This document shows, piece by piece, positions 15,811 through 23,852 of a stretch of 64,000 nucleotides of DNA. Under the pieces are notes generated by a model. The model ran no database searches. It was not told where the DNA came from and worked only from the letters and a program-made list of their open reading frames with translations. Position numbers and translations under genes: made by a program. Source of the stretch: Tigheibacillus halophilus. Lineage in GTDB: Bacteria; Bacillota; Bacilli; Bacillales; Amphibacillaceae. The stretch is taken from assembly GCF_042683165.1 (NCBI RefSeq), contig NZ_JBHUIZ010000013.1:1-64000 (forward strand), given 5' to 3'. Positions within the stretch are counted from its first letter, which is position 1. Each line of letters begins with the position of its first letter.

Positions 15811-16671
15811 TTAAACTTTACTGGTATCATTATCCGCTAGGGTTATTTCCACTACATGCAATCCTTTGTCTGATATTCTTGAAGGAAACCTGTCTACCAA
15901 CCTTTGTTCATGGATGGGAATGATTCTTTGTGGATCTCTTCCAACAAGATTCATCATTCGATCGGTACTCAGCAGAAGGTTGGTTTGGCTCCCAGAAGCT
16001 AATCCAACTGGTAAGTAAACACCATCACCATTACGGCCCTCAACATTGTCGAATACATAAGCCAGATCACCTGCCAGTATCCAAGAGTCGTTGTCGCCAT
16101 TATTTACACGAACGAATTGAGAACCAAAAGTGTGTGTATCGAAGGCTGCAAATACATCAATATCTTGCAGTACATTTTCCTGGTCACCATCTATTAATTT
16201 TAATCGTCCATCTTTCGCCAACTCAGCCCCTTTAATAATATCACTTGGATCAAGTGCACCTAATAGCCAATTAAATTGATCAGGTAATGCCATTGCCCAC
16301 ATCCATTTAGATATTTCCTTTTCCTGCATATAAAAAGTAGCGTTTGGAAAGTCTTCTATGTTACCGAAATGATCAAAGTGAGCGTGTGTTACAAATACTG
16401 TATCTATGTCTTCAGGTTTTACATCGACTTCTTTTAGAACTGTTTTTGGGCTTTGCCAGTTTTCAACGCCGAATCGGTCAGCAAGGACTTTTCCATAATC
16501 CTTATTATTAAAGCCGACGTCAACAAGTATATTATGACCATTTCCCTTAATTAGCACATAACAATAAGGTAGTTTTAAATGCCCTTCATTATGGTCCCCG
16601 TAAACAACTCCGCCTTTATGATAGTTCGCTACATAGGCGTATTCCAACACCCAGATTGAATAGTCGTTCAA
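15811..16671 (-). CDS. N-acyl-homoserine-lactonase-like metallo-beta-lactamase-fold hydrolase
   Basis: A 286-residue MBL-fold enzyme with the dinuclear zinc motif HAHFDHFGN (about residues 96-104), a later ILAGDLAY aspartate region and a C-terminal PIHEQ histidine. The closest family I recognise is the AttM/AiiB lactonase group, which hydrolyses N-acyl homoserine lactones and other lactones. In this position, last in an operon with a HisD-like sugar/sulfonate dehydrogenase, a catabolic lactonase is at least as likely as quorum quenching; that is inference. The TTG start at 16671 has AAGGGAGG 8 nt upstream. Confidence 0.75.
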   Translation of the reverse strand: MNDYSIWVLEYAYVANYHKGGVVYGDHNEGHLKLPYCYVLIKGNGHNILVDVGFNNKDYGKVLADRFGVENWQSPKTVLKEVDVKPEDIDTVFVTHAHFDHFGNIEDFPNATFYMQEKEISKWMWAMALPDQFNWLLGALDPSDIIKGAELAKDGRLKLIDGDQENVLQDIDVFAAFDTHTFGSQFVRVNNGDNDSWILAGDLAYVFDNVEGRNGDGVYLPVGLASGSQTNLLLSTDRMMNLVGRDPQRIIPIHEQRLVDRFPSRISDKGLHVVEITLADNDTSKV

Positions 16672-16721
16672 TTGATTAACCTCCCTTTAATGATGAAGCG
16701 ATTATTTTTTTGCAGAAAGTA

Positions 16722-17246
16722 TTAATGCGTACATCCGCACCCTGAGTTCAAGTCGATCATTTCCAGACCCATTTGAAAACTGGAAGCTTTTTTTAAGTAG
16801 TTATTTGCATATTTGACATGTATGAGTAATTTTTTTATTTCAGCCTCTTGTAAGTAGTAGATTCTCTCTTCCAATTGCAATTCAGCATACGCTCTTTCAA
16901 TGCACACCATCGATTTACACATTTCATGATAATGTTGAAGAAGGGGTTTAGGAATAGAAATGTGTAAAATAGCTTCCTTGGTTTCACTTAACAAGTTCTT
17001 AGCGAAAGAGACTGATCGATAGATTTCCTCTTTTGCTGTATAAGAACTTTGTAAAAGTATCATACTTCCACTTAAAAATTGTATGACTTTTTTCATTGCA
17101 TTGAAGTGTTTGCGTAACGCTACAAAATATCGAGCCAATTCTTCACGGTCAACTTTATCCCAGCCATTACTTTGCAAGTATTGTTTGTCAATTTTTTCAG
17201 TAGAAAGGTCGTTTAAAAAGTGATCTATCATGTCATTCTCAAGCAT
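16722..17246 (-). CDS. unrecognised 174-residue helical protein with C-terminal GCGC motif
   Basis: I do not recognise this protein. It is predicted to be mostly helical, without signal peptide or clear membrane segment, rich in Leu, Lys, Glu and Tyr, with several heptad-like stretches (EEIYRSVSFAKNLLSETKEA, then YLQEAEIKKLLIHVKYANNY). It ends NSGCGCTH, a cysteine pair near the C-terminus that could bind metal or form a disulfide. The ribosome site is GGAGGT upstream of 17246. It lies 21 bp after the HisD-like gene and 50 bp before the lactonase-like gene on the same strand, so it is probably part of that operon. No function is proposed. Confidence 0.6.
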   Translation of the reverse strand: MLENDMIDHFLNDLSTEKIDKQYLQSNGWDKVDREELARYFVALRKHFNAMKKVIQFLSGSMILLQSSYTAKEEIYRSVSFAKNLLSETKEAILHISIPKPLLQHYHEMCKSMVCIERAYAELQLEERIYYLQEAEIKKLLIHVKYANNYLKKASSFQMGLEMIDLNSGCGCTH

Positions 17247-17267
17247 CTTATACCTCCAAAAAGAATT

Positions 17268-18554
17268 TTATACCTTATTTCCATACTTGCGTACCCGCAG
17301 TAATGCTTGTTCGGCGTGGCCAGCGAAATTTTCCAGCTTGGAGAGCCTCGCGGCATATTCTCCAATATGGGCACTCGTTTCTCCCGAAGTTACCTTCTGA
17401 TAGGTTACTGTTTTAAGGAATTTGCCTACCCATAACCCGCCTGTATATCTTGCGGCACCTTTGGTAGGCAGTGTATGATTTGTTCCGATGACCTTATCTC
17501 CGTACGCTACATTTGTCTCCGGTCCTAAAAACAGGCAACCGTAATTGGTCATATTATCCAAAAAGTAATCCGGATTTTTAGTCAGAATCTCTACATGTTC
17601 AAATGCCATTTTGTCAGCCTCTTTAACAGCCTCTTCTTCATTATCGACAAGTATAATTACCCCGTAATCTTTCCATGAAACGCTTGCAACGTCCGCTGTA
17701 GGCAACGTTTTTAACTGTTTCTCTATCTCTTTTAAAGTTTGATCAGCAATTTCTTTAGAGGTGGTGATTAATGCACCTGGAGAAGTTGGTCCATGTTCTC
17801 CTTGTCCGAGAATGTCAGTTGCAATCATTTCAGGATCGCTAGTTTCATCTGCTACGACAAGTGTTTCGGTTGGACCGGCCAGTAAGTCGATGCCGACGCG
17901 GCCGAATAACTGACGCTTGGACTCGGCTACAAATGCATTTCCTGGACCGACAATCATGTCGACTGGGGCGATGGATTCTGTACCTACTGCCATCGAAGCC
18001 ATTGCTTGGATGCCACCAAGAATATAAATTTCATCGGCTCCGGCCTGATGCATAGCGTAAACGGTTGCAGCGGGAATTTCACCATTGATTGGTGGAGTGC
18101 AGGCGATGACTCTTTTTACGCCAGCCACCTTTGCGGTCAGGACACTCATATGCGCAGATGCAACCATAGGATAACGGCCGCCGGGGATATAACATCCGAC
18201 ACTGTTCACAGGAATATTCTTATGTCCGAGAATGACCCCCGGCATCGTTTCAACTTCTATGTCCTTCATTGAGTTTCGCTGTTCCTGGGCGAATCTACGA
18301 ATATTATCCTGTGCAAATGCGATATCTTTTGCAGTTTGTTCCGGAATCTTGGAACAAATGGCATCGATTTGTTCTGCTGATAAGCGAAAACTTTCCGGAT
18401 TCCATTTATCAAATTTTTGAGACAACTCTCTAACTGCTTGATCGCCTTCCATTTCTATCTTTTCAATAGTGGAACGGACAATCTCGGAAACTTTGGCATC
18501 CTCATTACGAATATCTTCTGCTTCTTTTCCTTGTTTTAAATAAACAGCCATCAT
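17268..18554 (-). CDS. HisD-family dehydrogenase, sulfopropanediol dehydrogenase-like
   Basis: A 428-residue NAD-dependent enzyme of the histidinol dehydrogenase family. Family catalytic and zinc residues are visible: Q and H in LGQGEHGPTSP, E-H in AFEHVEIL, D in YGDKVIGTNHTLPT, and H in FAGHAEQALL near the C-terminus. It is not next to any histidine biosynthesis genes; it has its own LacI regulator and sits with a hydrolase, as catabolic paralogues do. The closest characterised catabolic relative I know is HpsN, oxidising 2,3-dihydroxypropane-1-sulfonate to sulfolactate. Substrate here is uncertain. ATG at 18554 follows AAAGGAGA; a longer frame starts inside the operator. Confidence 0.75.
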   Translation of the reverse strand: MMAVYLKQGKEAEDIRNEDAKVSEIVRSTIEKIEMEGDQAVRELSQKFDKWNPESFRLSAEQIDAICSKIPEQTAKDIAFAQDNIRRFAQEQRNSMKDIEVETMPGVILGHKNIPVNSVGCYIPGGRYPMVASAHMSVLTAKVAGVKRVIACTPPINGEIPAATVYAMHQAGADEIYILGGIQAMASMAVGTESIAPVDMIVGPGNAFVAESKRQLFGRVGIDLLAGPTETLVVADETSDPEMIATDILGQGEHGPTSPGALITTSKEIADQTLKEIEKQLKTLPTADVASVSWKDYGVIILVDNEEEAVKEADKMAFEHVEILTKNPDYFLDNMTNYGCLFLGPETNVAYGDKVIGTNHTLPTKGAARYTGGLWVGKFLKTVTYQKVTSGETSAHIGEYAARLSKLENFAGHAEQALLRVRKYGNKV

Positions 18555-18569
18555 GATCTTCTCCTTTAG

Positions 18570-18589
18570 TTTTGCATACGTATGCAAAA
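18570..18589. promoter_or_regulatory. LacI-family operator palindrome
   Basis: TTTTGCATACGTATGCAAAA is a perfect 20-bp palindrome with the central CG-type symmetry (ACGT) typical of LacI/GalR operators. It lies between the promoter (18633-18662) and the ribosome site of the HisD-like gene, so bound repressor would block transcription. The adjacent LacI-family gene is the obvious binder. I saw no second copy in the window. Confidence 0.8.
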
Positions 18590-18632
18590 GAGTGAAAAAT
18601 AAAAATCTATTAGAAATAGATTTTATACGTAA

Positions 18633-18662
18633 ATACTATCCGAAAACGGTTCCAAATGTCAA
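18633..18662 (-). promoter_or_regulatory. sigma-A promoter of the HisD-like operon, with cre-like spacer
   Basis: On the minus strand TTGACA (18662-18657), an 18-bp spacer and TAGTAT (18638-18633). The spacer includes TGGAACCGTTTTCG, two mismatches from a CcpA cre site, so catabolite repression is possible. The -35 lies just past the lacI stop codon. Confidence 0.6.
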
Positions 18663-18671
18663 GAAATAATT

Positions 18672-19658
18672 TTACCGAGTCGTTTTCCGATGGATAAAAG
18701 TCCCGTTCAATGTAACCTTTCGCGGTTTGGACCTATTTATCTCAGATAGCATCAAATCGATAGTTTCATTGACCATTTGTTCAATGGGTTGTGCCCATGT
18801 AGAGAGCGCGTGGCTTGGCCACGAGGCCATTTTAATATCATCAAATCCAATAACAATCGTTTCTTGCGGCACCTGTATATGGTTATTTTTTAATGCATCC
18901 AGCGCACCTAGAGCCGTGATATCATTGGCGCCAAAAATGGCATCAGGAATCCTGTTATTTTTGATATATTCATTGGTTACATGATAAGACTTTTCATAAG
19001 TATAGTCTCCTTCCAAAATAGCCGCATCAATTCCTTTATTTTTAAGATAGCTTGTAAACCCCAGTTGTCTGTCCCGGCTGGTAGAAGTATTGATTTTTCC
19101 TGTAATGAAAACAATATCTTCGCACCCTTGAGCATATAGATAGGAAGCTATTTCCTTTGAGGCTCGGATATTATCACAATAGACAGAGTTACAGGAAAGA
19201 TGTTTATCGTATCGATTGAACAATGTGATCGGAATATTATTGTCATGTAATCTTGTAACGACTTTAGAAGAAAGCAATGCGTCTGTAACAATGACACCTT
19301 CGACATTATATTCCAAAAAATGGTTAATTTCTTCTTGTTGGATTTCTTCGTTTTCTGTGTAAACAAATAACACCGTATAACCCCTTTTGCGAAGTTTCTC
19401 AGAAAACATCCCCAGAATTTCGTGGTAAAAAGGATTCTGTATATCTTTCATGGCCAGACCGACCATACCAGTCTTTTTTGTAATCAATCCTCTGGCAAGA
19501 GCGTTCGGACGATACCCTAATTCCTCTGCAGCTTGCAGCACTTTTCTTTTTGCTTTTTCGGATACACTTGCACCGGGTGTAAATACACGTGATACGGTGG
19601 ACTGTGAGACATTTGCTTTTTTTGCAACATCCATTGCGGAGGAGATTTTCTTTGTCAT
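18672..19658 (-). CDS. LacI-family transcriptional regulator
   Basis: A 328-residue repressor. The N-terminal HTH and hinge (DVAKKANVSQSTVSRVF, then KVLQAAEELGYRPNALARGL) are standard; residues about 60-325 form a periplasmic-binding-protein-like effector domain (KTGMVGLAMKDIQNPFYHEI, NDITALGALDALK, VIGFDDIKMASW). It lies directly upstream of the HisD-like operon, whose leader contains a perfect 20-bp palindrome, so it very likely represses that operon until an inducer, probably its sugar-like or sulfonate substrate, appears. The start at 19658 is preceded by AGAGG and a sigma-A promoter. Confidence 0.9.
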   Translation of the reverse strand: MTKKISSAMDVAKKANVSQSTVSRVFTPGASVSEKAKRKVLQAAEELGYRPNALARGLITKKTGMVGLAMKDIQNPFYHEILGMFSEKLRKRGYTVLFVYTENEEIQQEEINHFLEYNVEGVIVTDALLSSKVVTRLHDNNIPITLFNRYDKHLSCNSVYCDNIRASKEIASYLYAQGCEDIVFITGKINTSTSRDRQLGFTSYLKNKGIDAAILEGDYTYEKSYHVTNEYIKNNRIPDAIFGANDITALGALDALKNNHIQVPQETIVIGFDDIKMASWPSHALSTWAQPIEQMVNETIDLMLSEINRSKPRKVTLNGTFIHRKTTR

Positions 19659-19691
19659 ACAAGAACCTCTTTTTCTATTTTACTTACTATA

Positions 19692-19720
19692 AATATAGTG
19701 AATGTTGGAAAGAAATTCAA
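19692..19720 (-). promoter_or_regulatory. sigma-A promoter of the lacI-type gene
   Basis: On the minus strand TTGAAT (19720-19715), a 17-bp spacer and TATATT (19697-19692), about 34 bp before the start codon. Confidence 0.55.
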
Positions 19721-19813
19721 CTTGTTGTAGATAAAATCTCATCTTGAAAGACCGGGTGTTATTGTCGTCTCTAACCCCTCGGCAGCAGCTTGATTATTCC
19801 AATGAGTAGAGGG

Positions 19814-20959
19814 TTAGTGGTTTGCGGCTGATAAGCAATTAGTAATCGAAAAAGCCGAAATATCCAGTTCAGATTTTTTTTCGGTGATTTGCTGACTGAT
19901 TATTTCACCTATCGCACTGCTATATTTAAATCCATGCCCGGAAAAACCTGCTGCAATGAAAATATTGTCATGCTCTGGATGTTTGTCTAATATGAAATTT
20001 TTATTTGGTGCTTTCGTGATCATACATGCTTTCCCATTCCTGAACGCAGGGGCAGCGTGTGGCAAAAAATTTTCAGCGAATGTGACAAGATCTTTTTGGT
20101 CATTTGGATATTTGCCGAAGTCTTGCACCATATCTTCTGGATCAACATCTTTTTCAGAATCATTCCTGCCGACCTTCACACCACTTCCAGTTATATCTGG
20201 GAAACCGTAGTACTTCTGTTGATTGCAGTTAAAATAAAAGCAAGGAAGCAGTGGCGGCTGAAAGGAAACGTCATTTGTTTCAAACCAACCAAAGGTTTTG
20301 CGAACAGTTTGCAAGGGCAGCCTGATATCTTTCAAAATTTTTCCTGTCCATGCTCCGGTACAAATCGCGATTCTATCCGCGTAGAAAGTATTTTGCCGTG
20401 TTTTAACAGTAATGCCGCTGTTTGAAGGTATTATTTCTGTAACTGGACAGTTGGTTTGGATGGCGACTTGATGGCTTTTCGCCAATGTCTTGTACGCCAG
20501 AATGATGTCTTGGTTTAGTAGAACACCGGAATCAGGCTCTAAGTAGCCTATATAGTTTTCAGGGATGGAAAATTGAGGCCATCTTTTTTCTATTTCAGCA
20601 GGCTGCAACCTTTCCATCGGCAAGGAGAATTTTTTCGCAACTTTTATTGTATCCGCTATAAAAGGGGCATTTTCCTCTCCGGCCAGTAGCGTGCCAGTAG
20701 GATAAAAAAGTTTGCGATTAGATGCTTTTTCCAGATCAAACCATAGTTCTTGCGCACGAAGTACTAATGGGGCGTACTGTTCTCCTTCAGCTGGAGCATG
20801 CCGGATCAGTCTGGTTTCCCCATGATGACTCGCCATGTTGTGTGGTGGATCATAAGCATCTATTAATAATGTGTCTATTCCTTTTTTTCCTAAGTAATAG
20901 CCAGCAGCCATTCCCATCGATCCTGCACCAACGACGATGACACTGTAATGTTTTTTCAT
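19814..20959 (-). CDS. sarcosine oxidase / MSOX-family amine oxidase
   Basis: A 381-residue monomeric sarcosine oxidase (MSOX/MTOX) family flavoenzyme. The ADP-binding GAGSMG loop is at residues 11-16, Cys312 (GKACMI) corresponds to the covalent FAD attachment site, Lys262 (GVKVG) to the oxygen-activating lysine, and the FSGHGFKYSS segment carries the substrate-carboxylate lysine. The histidine of the MSOX motif KxGxH is Asn266 here, preceded by Arg265, so the substrate may not be sarcosine. Such enzymes oxidise N-methylated or primary amines to an aldehyde, amine and H2O2. It is downstream of an SSS symporter and divergent from a GntR/Xsc locus. Family certain, substrate open. Confidence 0.82.
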   Translation of the reverse strand: MKKHYSVIVVGAGSMGMAAGYYLGKKGIDTLLIDAYDPPHNMASHHGETRLIRHAPAEGEQYAPLVLRAQELWFDLEKASNRKLFYPTGTLLAGEENAPFIADTIKVAKKFSLPMERLQPAEIEKRWPQFSIPENYIGYLEPDSGVLLNQDIILAYKTLAKSHQVAIQTNCPVTEIIPSNSGITVKTRQNTFYADRIAICTGAWTGKILKDIRLPLQTVRKTFGWFETNDVSFQPPLLPCFYFNCNQQKYYGFPDITGSGVKVGRNDSEKDVDPEDMVQDFGKYPNDQKDLVTFAENFLPHAAPAFRNGKACMITKAPNKNFILDKHPEHDNIFIAAGFSGHGFKYSSAIGEIISQQITEKKSELDISAFSITNCLSAANH

Positions 20960-21032
20960 TCTACTATTTTCCCTTCATTTTCATTGGTTTTTGTAAAACG
21001 ACTTGGAATGATATTGTCGGTGTTTATCTCTT

Positions 21033-21143
21033 TTATTCTTGTTTGTTGTCTTTTGCGTGTTTAATCCATCCACCTATTACAACTAACGCTGAAAGGTAGC
21101 ACACGCCAACCGAAAAGTAGACCAAGAGATCCCAGCCACTCAT
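21033..21143 (-). CDS. 36-residue membrane microprotein coupled to an SSS symporter
   Basis: A short gene starting with ATG at 21143 whose first bases overlap the TGA stop of the SSS symporter (ATGA, 4-nt overlap), a classic translational coupling arrangement. The symporter's last codons supply the ribosome site AAAGGGGGC. The product begins MSGWDLLVYFSVGVCY, has one hydrophobic helix (about residues 6-26) and a basic tail (KHAKDNKQE). The layout recalls tiny second subunits found with some SSS-family permeases, though those I know are longer (DUF3311-type and similar). It is too short for routine gene calling. Function inferred: small subunit or stabiliser of the transporter. Confidence 0.7.
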   Translation of the reverse strand: MSGWDLLVYFSVGVCYLSALVVIGGWIKHAKDNKQE

Positions 21144-22585
21144 TTTACAGCCCCCTTTGAAAGTGTAAGCTCTTCCTTAACTTGGTGAATTGTTAATTTG
21201 TGTACAATGGTAAAAACAATCAGGTTCGTGATAATGCCCACCACAATGGCTGGTATACCAAACGGCTCTTTCAATATATTCAACCATAAAATTGTTACCA
21301 GTAAGCCTGCAATTATCGCAGGAACCGCTGCATGCGGGGAAACTTTACGTTCTGCAGGACCTCCCCAAAGTAAGGCTATCACCATTGGAGGGAGGATGGA
21401 TGGCGCCCATAATTTAAAACCAAAAAGCATCAAATCCATGACACTGGGGATAAATAGCGAAACACCGACACCCGCAATTCCAACAAAAATAGTCGCATAT
21501 TGTGCCCAGTTTAGCATGGACTTATCATCGGCATTTTTATTAATCAAACCTCCGTAAATATCTTTGGAGAAGATAACGGCAGCAGTATTCAGAATCGAAC
21601 TCCCAGTTGACATAACAGCCGCGATTAAGGCTCCGAATACCAGGCCGATGATTCCGATTGGCAAGTACTCCAAAACAAAATTGACGAAAACCAAATCTCC
21701 ATTCATTTTAGGGAAGACTACAAAACCAATTAACCCGATAACCATGATTACAATGGTAAGAAATATATACATAATCGCAAAAGAAACTGTGCTCCAAGCA
21801 GTAATTCGGGAGGATTTGGATGCAGCGTATCTTTGAATATAGTGAGGGGCAAGTGCTTCTCCTAATAAAAATGTTAAAAAAGTAGATATGAATATACTCA
21901 CTGTCCATGGTCCGCCAAATAAAACTAAATGATCAGTATCTATTAAAGCTGCTTGATCAATGATGTTTGACATGCCGCCCATTTTAATGACACCGATCAT
22001 GGTTGCAGTAGCAATGCCTCCCACGAGCAATATGAATTGAATTGCATCTGTATAAACGACAGCCAACATCCCGCCTGCCCAGGTATACACAATAGTTATG
22101 ACGGCGCCAATCAATGTGAGCCAAAGAAATGGCAAACCGATAATCGGCTCCAAAATTCTTCCTAATGCTAATGCTTGCACACCAAACATGCCAATCATGA
22201 ACAGGAAGGAAAATATACTGGAAACAAGTCTTCCAGAGTGTCCAAAATAAAACCCCATAATGTCTCCGATGGTGTGGACATTTTCCATTTCACGGATACG
22301 GGGAGCAATAAAGAAGCCGATAATCACCTGGCTGATAACCACTCCCAGAAGTGCAAGAAATACAACGATACCGATATCATAGACAAAGGAAACTCTGCCT
22401 ACTGTAGCTCCGCCGCCTGCTAAGGTGGCTCCAATGGTCGCGAAAATCAATGCAAAAGGCATTGTTCGCCCTGCTACGGAATAATCACTGAAGTTGGATA
22501 TCTTTTTCATCGTATAATAGCCGATCCAAAGAACCACTAAAAAATAAATTAATAATATAACCAAGTCTACAAGACTTATCTGCAT
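21140..22585 (-). CDS. sodium:solute symporter (SSS) family transporter
   Basis: A 481-residue SSS/SLC5 symporter with about 12-13 membrane helices. Typical elements are NFSDYSVAGRTMPFALI near the N-terminus, ATLAGGGATVGRVSFVYD, WAGGMLAVVYTDAIQF and LGEALAPHYIQRYAA. The family takes up proline, pantothenate, monocarboxylates and similar solutes with Na+. The ATG at 22585 is chosen for GGGGGGAT just upstream; the upstream start at 22642 lacks one. It is first in an operon with the 36-residue microprotein and the sarcosine-oxidase-like enzyme, so it most likely imports that enzyme's amine substrate. Divergent from gntR. Confidence 0.88.
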   Translation of the reverse strand: MQISLVDLVILLIYFLVVLWIGYYTMKKISNFSDYSVAGRTMPFALIFATIGATLAGGGATVGRVSFVYDIGIVVFLALLGVVISQVIIGFFIAPRIREMENVHTIGDIMGFYFGHSGRLVSSIFSFLFMIGMFGVQALALGRILEPIIGLPFLWLTLIGAVITIVYTWAGGMLAVVYTDAIQFILLVGGIATATMIGVIKMGGMSNIIDQAALIDTDHLVLFGGPWTVSIFISTFLTFLLGEALAPHYIQRYAASKSSRITAWSTVSFAIMYIFLTIVIMVIGLIGFVVFPKMNGDLVFVNFVLEYLPIGIIGLVFGALIAAVMSTGSSILNTAAVIFSKDIYGGLINKNADDKSMLNWAQYATIFVGIAGVGVSLFIPSVMDLMLFGFKLWAPSILPPMVIALLWGGPAERKVSPHAAVPAIIAGLLVTILWLNILKEPFGIPAIVVGIITNLIVFTIVHKLTIHQVKEELTLSKGAVK

Positions 22586-22845
22586 CCTAATCCCCCCAAA
22601 ATGGTATTCGCTCCAGCCGATTTTTAGCAATCTATCAATCATGCAATGGACAATCTATAAAAATGATTGAATAAAAATGGCGTCGTATCGAGCCATTTTT
22701 ATTTGTTATTTATCATATATAATAATTCGATATTTTACAATGAATCAAATTTATATAAATAATCAATGAATTGAATAAGTGTTATTATAAGGTTGAATAA
22801 ATGGATAAAGATTTTGATGGGACAAAAAACATGTCATATGTATAA

Positions 22846-22874
22846 TTGACTATGCAAATATTAGTTGCTTTAAT
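22846..22874 (+). promoter_or_regulatory. sigma-A promoter of the gntR gene
   Basis: TTGACT (22846-22851), a 17-bp spacer and TTTAAT (22869-22874). GACATGTGTC overlaps the start site region (22887-22896) and ACATGT recurs at 22829-22834; either might be part of an operator, but I cannot assign it. The region 22643-22845 is AT-rich and must also hold the divergent promoter of the symporter gene. Confidence 0.55.
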
Positions 22875-22912
22875 TAAAGTAATAGAGACATGTGTCCAAT
22901 AGGAGGGTACCA

Positions 22913-23638
22913 ATGAGTTTGAATTTCGATAGCCCGGAGCCATTACATACGCAATTGAAAAAGAAATTAAAAGAAGATATTTTGAAAGGATGCTATAAGA
23001 AAAAGATACCTAGTGAGCGAGTATTGATGGATCGCTTTTCAGTGAGCAGAACCACTGTAAGGATGGCTGTCTCAATGCTGGTCAACGAAGGAATCCTGGA
23101 AAAGAGCCATGGGAAAGGCACTTTCATCTCCAGCACACCAGTCCAGGATTGGCTTGGCGCTTTTAAAAGCTTCACCGAAACAATAGAAAATGCAGGAATG
23201 ACTCCCAGTTCCAAATTGCTATTCCAGGGTATTGTGTCTCCGCCAAGAAATATAGGAGAAGCACTTGAAGTGGAAAAATGTTATCTCATTGAAAGACTCC
23301 GCTTTGCTGATGATCTGCCTATTGCTATAGAGAAGCATTTTTATTCTGTGGAAATAGGTAAGGAGCTTGAAAAATATGATTTGAATTCGGTAGTCATATA
23401 CGATGTGCTTGAAAATAAGCTGGGCATCAACTTATGGAAAGCAAAGCAATCAATCAAGAGCGGGACTGCGATAAAACATGATGCCGAGAATTTGTCAATT
23501 CCAGAAGCATCGAGTGTATTACTTAGCGAACGTACGATTTATGACCCAGAGGGGAGATCTGTCGAGTTCTTGAAAAGTATATTCAGATCAGATATGTATA
23601 CTTTCAATATTGAAATGATGCGTGCAAGGGAGAAATGA
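22913..23638 (+). CDS. GntR-family (HutC/UTRA) transcriptional regulator
   Basis: A 241-residue regulator: winged-helix GntR domain at residues about 8-75 (PLHTQLKKKLKEDIL, IPSERVLMDRFSVSRTTVRMA, HGKGTFIS) and a UTRA effector domain after it (YLIERLRFADDLPIAIEKHFYS). Such proteins usually repress uptake and degradation operons until the substrate binds. The ATG at 22913 has AGGAGGG 5 nt upstream. It lies between the divergent symporter/amine oxidase operon and the alcohol dehydrogenase/Xsc operon, so it may govern both; a palindrome at 23774-23795 overlapping the latter's start site is a candidate operator. Confidence 0.88.
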   Translation: MSLNFDSPEPLHTQLKKKLKEDILKGCYKKKIPSERVLMDRFSVSRTTVRMAVSMLVNEGILEKSHGKGTFISSTPVQDWLGAFKSFTETIENAGMTPSSKLLFQGIVSPPRNIGEALEVEKCYLIERLRFADDLPIAIEKHFYSVEIGKELEKYDLNSVVIYDVLENKLGINLWKAKQSIKSGTAIKHDAENLSIPEASSVLLSERTIYDPEGRSVEFLKSIFRSDMYTFNIEMMRAREK

Positions 23639-23736
23639 ACTTGTTAATTTAGCAACTGGACATCATTACGTACAGGTAATTTAAAAAAACATCTAAAATT
23701 GCTACACAACTGAAGAATTGAATTATAATAAATGTA

Positions 23737-23765
23737 TTGACAATTATAATAATAAGTGTTTTAAT
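23737..23765 (+). promoter_or_regulatory. sigma-A promoter of the alcohol dehydrogenase-xsc operon
   Basis: A perfect TTGACA (23737-23742), 17-bp spacer, and TTTAAT (23760-23765), 88 bp before the Fe-alcohol dehydrogenase start. Confidence 0.75.
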
Positions 23766-23773
23766 TATTTCAA

Positions 23774-23795
23774 ACAACTGGTAGTTACCTGTTGT
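23774..23795. promoter_or_regulatory. candidate GntR operator at the transcription start
   Basis: ACAACTGGTA-GT-TACCTGTTGT is a 22-bp inverted repeat with a single mismatch, beginning about 9 bp after the -10 box. Its position fits repression, and GGTA/TACC half sites fit GntR-type recognition in a general way. Binding by the adjacent GntR protein is inferred. Confidence 0.55.
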
Positions 23796-23852
23796 TATGA
23801 TGAGAATTTACTTAGGTCACATTTTATTGGTGAATAAAGGAGGAGAGATAGT

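Noticed and set aside
17268..18554. Histidinol dehydrogenase of histidine biosynthesis
   Set aside because: No other his genes nearby, and a dedicated LacI regulator with operator points to a catabolic paralogue.
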